Below the pieces are notes generated by a model. That model did no database searches. It was not told the origin of the DNA and was given only the letters and a program-made list of their open reading frames with translations. The position numbers and the translations under genes are program-made. A DNA stretch of 5,669 bases from Aquificaceae bacterium. GTDB lineage: Bacteria > Aquificota > Aquificia > Aquificales > Aquificaceae. Shown piece after piece: positions 1 through 5,669 of the stretch. Position 1 is the stretch's first letter. Each line of letters starts with the position of its first letter. The stretch spans positions 1-5,669 of the forward strand of contig WFOY01000128.1 of NCBI GenBank assembly GCA_015487835.1. The letters are read 5' to 3'.

Positions 1-300
1 CTGAGCGGGAGAAAGGGGATCAGGGTTTACATAGGTAACGGTGACAGGTCTCTGCTGGTCCGCCTGGACAGGGCTACCTTCGAGTTCTGGGTGGACGACT
101 TCCTGGTGGACGAGAGGAACAGGGTTTACATAACCCCCACCAAGGTGTTCTCCTCCAACGGGGAATTCCTGTCGGCAGGTTTCGTTAGCAGGGAGGTGGG
201 CCTAGAGAGCGTGAACGGCTACCCTATACTGGGAACCACTCCCGAGGAGGTGGGCGAGAACATAGAGAGGATCGTGAGGACCGTCCTCCAGATCAGGTGA
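1..300 (+). CDS. Unidentified protein, C-terminal 99 residues (5' end outside window)
   Basis: The frame is open from the left edge to a TGA at 298-300. It translates as a continuous, protein-like sequence, so the gene begins upstream. A GTG at 91 could be read as a start, but the 30 residues before it (including [17 protein letters not shown]) look equally coding and no Shine-Dalgarno precedes 91, so I treat it as internal. I do not recognise the family. The visible part has alternating hydrophobic stretches that suggest beta strands (residues about 7-60), then a polar, probably helical tail starting at [13 protein letters not shown] and ending in QIR. No membrane segment, cysteine cluster or catalytic motif is visible. 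The tetrapeptide RVYI occurs twice, 33 codons apart, and is encoded by an identical 13-base stretch. The last eight bases overlap the 3' end of the convergent UDP-glucuronate decarboxylase gene. Coding status is fairly sure; function is unknown. Confidence 0.72.
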   Translation: MSGRKGIRVYIGNGDRSLLVRLDRATFEFWVDDFLVDERNRVYITPTKVFSSNGEFLSAGFVSREVGLESVNGYPILGTTPEEVGENIERIVRTVLQIR

Positions 301-1231
301 CCCTCTCCCTGAACCAGCCTATTGTCCTCTCCAGTCCCTCCCTCAGGCTCACTTTAGGTTCCCAGCCCAACACTTTTTTAGCCTTGGTTATGTCTGGTCT
401 CCTCCTGTCCGGATCGTCCTCGGGTCTGTCCACGAACTTTATCCTGGAGGGGCTTTCTGTCAGGTCTAGGATCAGCTTAGCCAGGTCCAGTATGCTCCAC
501 TCCTCCGGGTTTCCCAAGTTGAAGACCTCACCACCTATGTCCTCCTTCATGGCTACCCTGTATATACCCTCCACAAGATCGTCTATGTAGCAAAAACTTC
601 TGGTCTGGCTCCCGTCCCCGTAGACGGTGAGATCCTCACCCCTCAGGGCCTGGGAGACGAAGTTGGGTATCACCCTCCCGTCATCGATCCTCATCCTGGG
701 GCCGTAGGTGTTGAATATCCTGACTATACGGACATCGATCCCGTGTTCCCTGTGGTAGGCCATGGTGAGGGCCTCCGAGAACCTCTTGGCCTCATCGTAG
801 ACGCTCCTCGGTCCTAAGGGGTTCACGTTGCCCCAGTAAGTTTCAGGCTGGGGGTGAACGGTTGGGTTTCCGTAAACCTCGGAGGTGGAGGCGAAGACAT
901 ACCTCGCACCTTTAGCTTTCGCAAGGCCGAGGGTGTTGAGCGTGCCTAAGGAATCCACCTTCATGGTGTGGATGGGGTGGTTCATGTAGTCAACCGGGGA
1001 GGCCGGGCAGGCGAAGTGGAGTATGAGGTCAAGGTCCCCCTTCACGTAGATGAAGTTGGTGACGTCGTACTTTAGGAAGGTGAAGTCCGGGTTTTCGAAG
1101 AGGTGGGCTATGTTGTCGGGACTGCCGGTCAGGAAGTTGTCCATGCCTATTACCTCATGGCCCTCCCTAAGGAACCTCTCGCAGAGGTGGGATCCTATAA
1201 AACCGGCAGCACCAGTTATAAGGACCCTCAC
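293..1231 (-). CDS. UDP-glucuronate decarboxylase (UDP-xylose synthase), SDR family
   Basis: This 312-residue cytosolic enzyme would convert UDP-glucuronate to UDP-xylose and CO2 with bound NAD+, supplying a nucleotide sugar for surface glycans. It is an extended short-chain dehydrogenase/reductase. The NAD-binding Rossmann motif GAAGFIG is at residues 7-13, and STSEVYG at 115-121 holds the Thr/Ser/Glu of the active site. Y145 and K149 form the YxxxK pair inside [14 protein letters not shown]. Family hallmarks of UDP-xylose synthases are present: ACPASP at 74-79, GDGSQTRSF at 205-213, VFNLGNPEE at 236-244 and RRRPDI at 276-281. In the last, R277 aligns by motif with the arginine implicated in decarboxylation in ArnA-type enzymes. 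These separate it from 4-epimerases and dTDP-glucose dehydratases. Length is normal for a soluble bacterial form. The start is a GTG at 1231; the Rossmann fold begins at once (MRVLITG), so it is well placed, though no Shine-Dalgarno precedes it. It is divergent from the asparaginase gene with a 21-base gap. Confidence 0.93.
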   Translation of the reverse strand: MRVLITGAAGFIGSHLCERFLREGHEVIGMDNFLTGSPDNIAHLFENPDFTFLKYDVTNFIYVKGDLDLILHFACPASPVDYMNHPIHTMKVDSLGTLNTLGLAKAKGARYVFASTSEVYGNPTVHPQPETYWGNVNPLGPRSVYDEAKRFSEALTMAYHREHGIDVRIVRIFNTYGPRMRIDDGRVIPNFVSQALRGEDLTVYGDGSQTRSFCYIDDLVEGIYRVAMKEDIGGEVFNLGNPEEWSILDLAKLILDLTESPSRIKFVDRPEDDPDRRRPDITKAKKVLGWEPKVSLREGLERTIGWFRERVT

Positions 1232-1240
1232 AGTTGGTCT

Positions 1241-1249
1241 ATTTTATCA
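1241..1249 (-). promoter_or_regulatory. Possible extended -10 element for the UDP-glucuronate decarboxylase gene
   Basis: Read on the minus strand, the 21-base gap between the two divergent starts contains TGATAAAAT. This fits an extended -10 (TGnTATAAT) with one mismatch in the hexamer. It ends nine bases before the GTG start at 1231, so transcription would begin about at the start codon and give a leaderless or nearly leaderless message, in line with the missing Shine-Dalgarno. No convincing -35 hexamer is seen at the usual distance. The same bases read on + give TATTTT, a poorer -10 for the asparaginase gene. This is pattern matching on one short site and may be chance. Confidence 0.3.
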
Positions 1250-1252
1250 GTT

Positions 1253-2062
1253 ATGGCAGCCATAGTGGTTCACGGGGGTGCGGGCGGTTGGGAGAGAAAG
1301 GATGTGGAGGACGTGAAGGAGGTTCTGAAAGAAGCTGTCCTTAAAGGCTTCGACCTTCTCAGGGAGGGCAGGCCCGTAGATGCCTGCGAGGAGGCCATCA
1401 AGGTTCTCGAGGACAGCGGGCTGTTCAACGCAGGTAGAGGTTCGGTGAGGAACTCTGAGGGAAAGGTGGAGATGGACGCCTCCATCATGGTGAGCGACGG
1501 AAGGGCTGGGGCTGTAGGAGCAGTTAGAGGGGTCAGGAACCCCATATCGCTGGCAAGGAAGGTCATGGAGAGAACCGACCACACCCTCATAGTGGGTGAG
1601 GGGGCTGAGAGGCTTGGGTGTGCTGAACCCATCGAGGGAAGAGAGGGCACAGGAGATACGGTTGGGTGTGTGGTGACAGACGGGAAGATTGTAGTTGCGG
1701 GGACCTCCACAGGAGGGGTTAAGGGGAAAGCTCCAGGTAGGGTGGGTGACTCGGCGGTGATAGGATCGGGGACCTACGCCTCTGACCTCGGCGGTGCCTC
1801 CGCAACCGGGGACGGAGACAGGATAATGAAGGTCTGCCTCTCCTACTTCGTCGTGAACCTTATAAACCTCGGCCTCTCCCCGATGAAGGCCTGCCTTGCA
1901 GGTGTAGACCTCCTGGAGAGACGGACTGGGGGAAGAGGAGGTGTGATAGCCCTGAACCTAAAGGGAGAGGTAGGGTTCGCCTACAACACACGGGCGATGC
2001 CCGTAGCCTACAGGAACTCAGGAACCGAAAGAGTTCTCTTTTCCGGTCTTGACGTAGAGTAA
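1253..2062 (+). CDS. Plant-type L-asparaginase / isoaspartyl peptidase (Ntn-hydrolase, Asparaginase_2 family)
   Basis: This 269-residue enzyme precursor would hydrolyse L-asparagine to aspartate and ammonia and/or cleave beta-aspartyl (isoaspartyl) dipeptides. The family is made as one chain that cuts itself before a threonine, giving alpha and beta subunits with that Thr as N-terminal nucleophile. Visible here are HGGAG at 7-11, FNAGRG at 58-63 and MDASIM at 74-79 in the alpha part. The self-cleavage site is GD/TVG with T136 as nucleophile. In the beta part are TSTGG at 151-155 (T153 matching the second active-site Thr), GRVGDS at 162-167 (R163 and D166, substrate carboxylate/amine contacts in relatives) and ATGDGD at 184-189 (T185, G186). 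The protein is shorter than the usual 300 or so residues; the linker before T136 is only about 14 residues. ATG at 1253 is chosen because the family fold begins at AIVVHGGAG. Reading from a GTG at 1103 would add a tail antisense to the neighbouring gene. No Shine-Dalgarno is visible. The 3' end overlaps the transporter gene by 45 bases. Confidence 0.93.
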   Translation: MAAIVVHGGAGGWERKDVEDVKEVLKEAVLKGFDLLREGRPVDACEEAIKVLEDSGLFNAGRGSVRNSEGKVEMDASIMVSDGRAGAVGAVRGVRNPISLARKVMERTDHTLIVGEGAERLGCAEPIEGREGTGDTVGCVVTDGKIVVAGTSTGGVKGKAPGRVGDSAVIGSGTYASDLGGASATGDGDRIMKVCLSYFVVNLINLGLSPMKACLAGVDLLERRTGGRGGVIALNLKGEVGFAYNTRAMPVAYRNSGTERVLFSGLDVE

Positions 2063-3154
2063 GAACAGCACTAAACCCACCAAGGGGAAGACGGACATAA
2101 GGCCGGCGGAGACCCTGAAGTTGTTGTCCGTAATAAGGAGGAAGAAGGCCCACATAAGCAGTCCGGTTGTCGACGCTATCCTCTCTGTTAGGGAGAGGAA
2201 GGAGAGTCTTACGGAGGCTTCCCCCTCAGGGAACTCGGAGAGTATGAGTATCCTGGAGGTTGTCCATATGTGGGCGAGTGACATACCGGCAAGAAGACCT
2301 ACGAAGACAACCATACCTGCTGGGGCATGAGGTAGAGATACGAGGAAGAGGAACCAGATCAGGAAACCCAAGGGGAAGACCCTCCTCACACCCACCCTGT
2401 CGGTCAGGTAGCCCCAGAGGAAACCTCCAAGGATGCCTCCAAGGGCTGAGAGACCGATCACCCTGTAGATCTCCTCCCTGGCAAAGCCGTAAACCTCCCT
2501 GAGATAGACGCCCATCATGGCTATAAGCGTGTTGGCCACCTCCGTAAGGGTCAGGATCGTGAGGATGAGGAGAAGGAACCTCCTGTCTCTCAAGACACCT
2601 GCTATGCTGACCTCGCTTCTGACCTCCGGATTTTGCAGGTAAAGGAAGGCGGGAAGGGAGAGAAGTAAGAACACGCCCCCAACTACGAAGTAGACCTCAG
2701 GTTCCTTTAGATACCTGGCAAGAAACAAAAGGGCCAAAGCTGATCCAAGGTAACCGAAGGCAACACCCATACCCGAGGTTATACCCCTCGAATCGAAGCC
2801 GAGCAGCAGGGAGTTGTAGAACACAAAGGCCTGCTGGTGGGTAACCGCCAGGGCCAGGAAGGCAAGCAGGGAGATCAGGGGAAACTGGAACAGGATCCCT
2901 ATACCCACACACAGGAGAGGAACCAGCAGGCTGAAGGTCACGAAGAGGTGCTTCCTCACAGCCCTCCTGTCGGCGATCTTCCCCAGATACAGGGCCAGAC
3001 CAAAGGACAACAGAAAGGACAGACCGTAAAGGCTGCTGTAAACCTTGGTGTCTATATGCTTGGTTATGTAAAGGGGGAAGAAGGTTGAGAACACAAGGGC
3101 GCTCAGGACCGTTTCGCCGCTGTCGAACAGAGAGAAGGCTAGTCTTCGCTTCAC
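2018..3154 (-). CDS. Major facilitator superfamily transporter, 12 helices, UMF1/Atg22-like N-terminus
   Basis: A 378-residue inner-membrane protein. By hydrophobicity I place helices near residues 12-32, 40-58, 69-88, 92-114, 127-147, 153-173, 190-217, 232-250, 259-275, 278-298, 325-342 and 346-367, two bundles of six. The cytoplasmic loops after helices 2 and 8 carry the MFS signature in both halves: GKIADRRAVRKH at 58-69 and GYLTDRVGVRRV at 248-259, repeating the GxxxDRxxxRR pattern. The opening (AFSLFDSGETVLSALVFSTF, then FPLY) resembles the UMF1/Atg22-type subgroup, several of whose members are linked to amino-acid export, but this likeness is weak and the substrate is unknown. The start is a GTG at 3154 that overlaps the TGA of glutamate synthase in the sequence GTGA, so the two should be co-transcribed and translationally coupled. 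A GGAG at 3166-3169 lies 11 bases upstream inside the preceding gene. The last 14 codons overlap the convergent asparaginase gene. Confidence 0.88.
   Translation of the reverse strand: MKRRLAFSLFDSGETVLSALVFSTFFPLYITKHIDTKVYSSLYGLSFLLSFGLALYLGKIADRRAVRKHLFVTFSLLVPLLCVGIGILFQFPLISLLAFLALAVTHQQAFVFYNSLLLGFDSRGITSGMGVAFGYLGSALALLFLARYLKEPEVYFVVGGVFLLLSLPAFLYLQNPEVRSEVSIAGVLRDRRFLLLILTILTLTEVANTLIAMMGVYLREVYGFAREEIYRVIGLSALGGILGGFLWGYLTDRVGVRRVFPLGFLIWFLFLVSLPHAPAGMVVFVGLLAGMSLAHIWTTSRILILSEFPEGEASVRLSFLSLTERIASTTGLLMWAFFLLITDNNFRVSAGLMSVFPLVGLVLFLLYVKTGKENSFGS
2024..2047. other. Imperfect hairpin inside the convergent coding overlap
   Basis: ACCG at 2024-2027 and AAAGA at 2028-2032 can pair with TCTTT at 2037-2041 and CGGT at 2044-2047. 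This gives nine base pairs, a four-base GTTC loop and a two-base bulge (2042-2043). It lies in the 45-base stretch shared by the asparaginase and transporter 3' ends, where a terminator for either transcript would be expected. Neither strand shows a T-run after the stem, so it is not a textbook intrinsic terminator. It may only be a chance palindrome. Confidence 0.25.
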
Positions 3155-5669
3155 CTACTCAGGATCTCCATCTCCCTCTCGACAGCTTCCCTGTACGGGT
3201 CCTTTCCCTTCTGCTCTATGGGTATGACCTTCCAGAAGAGGGGCAGGAACTCCTCGAACCTCTCCAGGATCTCCTTAGCCCTCGGGCTTCCCGTGTGCCT
3301 GCTGTGCTCCTCTATCAGGGACCTAAGATCAGAGATCTCGTCCTCCCCTACAAGCCTTCTGGCGTAAACGTAGGAGTAGTTGAGCTTGTGCTGGAGGGTG
3401 CCGTCCTCATCAAGTATGTAGGCGTACCCTCCCGTCATACCCGCTCCCACGTTATAGCCTACAGACCCAAGGACGACCACAACACCCCCGGTCATGTACT
3501 CACAGCAGTGGTGTCCTGTACCCTCCACAACAGCGACCGCACCGCTGTTTCTGACCGCGAACCTCTCACCCGCCCTCCCAGCGGCGAAGAGCCTGCCGCC
3601 TATGGCCCCGTAGAGGCAGGTGTTCCCCATTATCACGTTCTCGTGGGTATTCTCAATACCCTCAGGGATAAGAATTATCTTCCCTCCCCACATGCCTTTA
3701 CCGACGTAGTCGTTGGCGTCCCCTATGAGCCTTAGGGTCACGCCCCTGTGGTTGAAGGCACCGAAGCTCTGGCCCGCAGTTCCTCTGAAGGTGAGTCTTA
3801 TGGTGTCCTCAGGTAGTCCTTCGTCCCTGTACTTTACCGCTATGTAGTAGTTGATCTTGGTGGGGATCGTTCTGTGGACGTTCCTTATCTCGTACTCCTT
3901 CTCGAAAGGCTCAGACCTCTCTATGTAAGGGAGTACGTCCTTCAGTATCTCATCGTTAAGGTTAGGGGCTGGGTTGTCGTTCCTCTCCACCGTACACCTT
4001 CTCGGCTTGTCCTCAGGATAGGACCGGATCAGGTCCTCCACCTTCATCCTCTTAGATCCCGGGTACTCGTCGTATCTGACGATCTCGATCAGGTCCGTCC
4101 TGCCTATTATCTCGTCCAGGGATCTCACCCCCATCTCGGCCAGGATCTCCCTGACCTCGCGTGCGACCGCCCTGAAGTATGCGATCACGTTCTCAACCTT
4201 TCCTTTGAACTTGGCCCTGTACTTGGGATCCTGGGTGGCCACGCCTGTGGGACAGGTGTTCAGGTGACACATCCTGGCCATGACGCAGCCTTCCGCTACC
4301 ATGGCCGCCGTCCCGAACCCGAACTCCTCGGCTCCAAGGAGTGCAGCGATTATAACGTCCTTCCCGGTCCTGAGGCCGCCGTCAACCCTTACCCTTATCC
4401 TGTCCCTCAGGTTGTTCTCCATCAGGACCCTCTGGGTCTCCATTAGGCCTATCTCCCAGTAGTTGCCCGCGTTCTTTATCGACGAGTAAGGGGAGGCTCC
4501 CGTTCCACCCTCAGCACCGCTTATCTGAACCACGTCCGCGTAAGCCTTTGCGACACCTGCCGCGATGGTCCCAACACCCTGCTCCGCCACGAGCTTGACA
4601 CAGACCTTGGCCTTGGGGTTAGCCTGCTTGAGGTCGTGGATGAGCTGGGCCAGGTCCTCTATGGAGTATATGTCGTGGTGAGGTGGAGGGGAGATAAGGG
4701 TGACACCTGGCTGGGCGTGTCTCAGCTTCGCTATGTACTCGTTCACCTTGTGACCTGGGAGTTGTCCGCCTTCGCCGGGCTTCGCTCCTTGAGCTATCTT
4801 TATCTCTATCTCCTTGGCTGTGGCTAAGTAGGTGGGCGTTACCCCGAACCTCCCGCTGGCCACCTGTTTTATGGCCGAGTTCTTTATGGTCCAGTACCTC
4901 TTAGGGTCCTCCCCCCCTTCACCTGAGTTGGACTTCATGCCGAGCCTGTTGCAGGCCTCAGCTATGACCTCGTGGGCTTCAGGGGAGAGAGCCCCAAGGG
5001 ACATGCCTCCCGTGACGAACCTCCTGAGGATCTCCTCCTCTGGCTCCACCTCCTCTATTGGGATTGGCTTCTCCGCCCTCTTGTAGTCGAGGAGGTGTCT
5101 TATGAAGGTAGGATGCTGGGTGTTGGCGAGTTTGGAGAACTCCTTGTAGTCATTGTAGTCCTTAGTCTGGAGGAACTTGTGGAGGGCTCTGACCACGTGG
5201 GGGGACCAGGCGTGGAACTCACCCCCCTTCCTGAACCTCATGTCTCCACCGTAGTCTATCTTGGGATCCTCGGTCTCGTAGGCTGCGTCGTGCCTCGCTA
5301 AGGTTGAGGCCTCTATCTCCTCTATGCCGTCCGCTTCGAGGGTCACAGGTGTGCCCGTGAAGAACTCTTCCACAAAGTCCCTGTTGAGGCAGACCGTATC
5401 GAATATCTGGGCGCCGTGGTAGGAGTTCAAGGTCGATATCCCCATCTTGGACATTATCTTTAGGATCCCGTCCTCGAGGGCCTTCTTGTAGTTAAGGACC
5501 GCCTGTTCATAAGGTATATCTATCTTCCCCGAGTCACAGAGGTCCCTGATCACCTCGTAGGCCAGGTAGGGATATACGGCGCTCGCCCCGTAGCCTATTA
5601 GGCAGGCTATCTGGTGAGTGTCCCTCGCCTCACCGGTCTCCACTATGAAGGAGACCCTCGTGGACAGAC
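3151..5669 (-). CDS. gltB: Glutamate synthase large (alpha) subunit, C-terminal part (N-terminus outside window)
   Basis: The enzyme makes two glutamates from glutamine and 2-oxoglutarate in the cytosol, with electrons passed from a small NADPH-binding subunit or ferredoxin. The frame stays open to the right edge, and the residues before the GTG at 5643 (LSTRVSFI) continue the family pattern leading into VETGEARDTHQIACLIGYG. That GTG is therefore internal and the class-II glutaminase domain lies beyond the edge. Counting from the 5643 codon, residues 1 to about 110 are the end of the central domain. About 205-500 form the FMN/2-oxoglutarate barrel (SNSGEGGEDP at 238-247, KPGEGGQLPG at 288-297, ISGAEGGTGASP at 374-385, DGGLRTG at 421-427). 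C453, C459 and C464 give the C-x5-C-x4-C ligands of the [3Fe-4S] cluster. About 560-765 form the glycine-rich beta-helix (GXGXG) domain. All of these are intact, with no frameshift. Full-length bacterial subunits are about 1,500 residues, so slightly more than half is visible. No small-subunit gene follows; the transporter does, with a four-base overlap. Confidence 0.96.
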   Translation of the reverse strand, partial: LSTRVSFIVETGEARDTHQIACLIGYGASAVYPYLAYEVIRDLCDSGKIDIPYEQAVLNYKKALEDGILKIMSKMGISTLNSYHGAQIFDTVCLNRDFVEEFFTGTPVTLEADGIEEIEASTLARHDAAYETEDPKIDYGGDMRFRKGGEFHAWSPHVVRALHKFLQTKDYNDYKEFSKLANTQHPTFIRHLLDYKRAEKPIPIEEVEPEEEILRRFVTGGMSLGALSPEAHEVIAEACNRLGMKSNSGEGGEDPKRYWTIKNSAIKQVASGRFGVTPTYLATAKEIEIKIAQGAKPGEGGQLPGHKVNEYIAKLRHAQPGVTLISPPPHHDIYSIEDLAQLIHDLKQANPKAKVCVKLVAEQGVGTIAAGVAKAYADVVQISGAEGGTGASPYSSIKNAGNYWEIGLMETQRVLMENNLRDRIRVRVDGGLRTGKDVIIAALLGAEEFGFGTAAMVAEGCVMARMCHLNTCPTGVATQDPKYRAKFKGKVENVIAYFRAVAREVREILAEMGVRSLDEIIGRTDLIEIVRYDEYPGSKRMKVEDLIRSYPEDKPRRCTVERNDNPAPNLNDEILKDVLPYIERSEPFEKEYEIRNVHRTIPTKINYYIAVKYRDEGLPEDTIRLTFRGTAGQSFGAFNHRGVTLRLIGDANDYVGKGMWGGKIILIPEGIENTHENVIMGNTCLYGAIGGRLFAAGRAGERFAVRNSGAVAVVEGTGHHCCEYMTGGVVVVLGSVGYNVGAGMTGGYAYILDEDGTLQHKLNYSYVYARRLVGEDEISDLRSLIEEHSRHTGSPRAKEILERFEEFLPLFWKVIPIEQKGKDPYREAVEREMEILSR

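Noticed and set aside
1103..1252. Extended N-terminus for the asparaginase starting at GTG 1103
   Set aside because: The extra 50 residues are antisense to the conserved Rossmann start of the decarboxylase, and the family fold begins right after ATG 1253.
1247..1710. Minus-strand open frames 1247..1582 and 1270..1710 inside the asparaginase gene
   Set aside because: They are shadows of a gene with all active-site motifs. The translations are low-complexity, Ser/Pro/Leu-rich strings with no ribosome site.
1860..2153. Minus-strand frame 1860..2153 across the convergent junction
   Set aside because: It overlaps two well-supported genes and its translation is Leu/Arg/Pro-rich with no family likeness.
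3085..4446. Long + strand open frames (3085..3735 and 3874..4446) opposite the glutamate synthase gene
   Set aside because: They are antisense to a gene with every catalytic motif intact. Their translations show no recognisable domain, and the open frames are a by-product of the codon bias of the real gene.
5643..5669. A real start of a shortened glutamate synthase at the GTG at 5643
   Set aside because: The residues upstream (LSTRVSFI) continue the conserved central-domain sequence to the window edge, so the GTG is an internal valine codon.

Overview
The window is 5,669 bases of dense, ordinary-looking chromosomal sequence with five protein genes. Two of them run off the window edges. I saw no RNA gene, mobile element, CRISPR array or integrase. 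The DNA looks moderately GC-rich by eye. Arginine is written mostly with AGG, isoleucine often with ATA, the proteins are compact and rich in Glu, Lys and Arg, and almost no DNA lies between genes. This combination suggests a thermophilic bacterium. A deep-branching chemolithoautotroph such as an Aquificota member is my guess from codon style, not something the sequence proves.

Layout from left to right: (1) the C-terminal end of an unrecognised protein on + (1..300). (2) A complete UDP-glucuronate decarboxylase (UDP-xylose synthase) on - (293..1231), whose stop codon lies inside the 3' end of gene 1. (3) A complete plant-type asparaginase/isoaspartyl peptidase on + (1253..2062), divergent from gene 2 with only 21 bases between the two starts. 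(4) A 12-helix major facilitator transporter on - (2018..3154), convergent with gene 3 and overlapping its coding end by 45 bases. (5) The C-terminal half or more of the glutamate synthase large subunit on - (3151 to the right edge), whose stop overlaps the start of gene 4 by four bases. Transcription on - therefore runs from glutamate synthase directly into the transporter.

Functionally, two genes concern amino-acid nitrogen. Glutamate synthase makes glutamate from glutamine and 2-oxoglutarate. The asparaginase-type enzyme releases ammonia from asparagine or removes isoaspartyl peptides. The transporter is coupled to glutamate synthase, so a link to nitrogen or amino-acid traffic is conceivable, but its substrate cannot be read from sequence. 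The UDP-xylose synthase belongs to nucleotide-sugar supply for cell-surface polysaccharide and has no glycosyltransferase partner in view.

No previously undescribed system is evident. The points most worth a second look are the lack of Shine-Dalgarno sequences in the 21-base divergent gap, the glutamate synthase-transporter coupling, the long convergent overlap with a hairpin inside it, and the short linker of the asparaginase.
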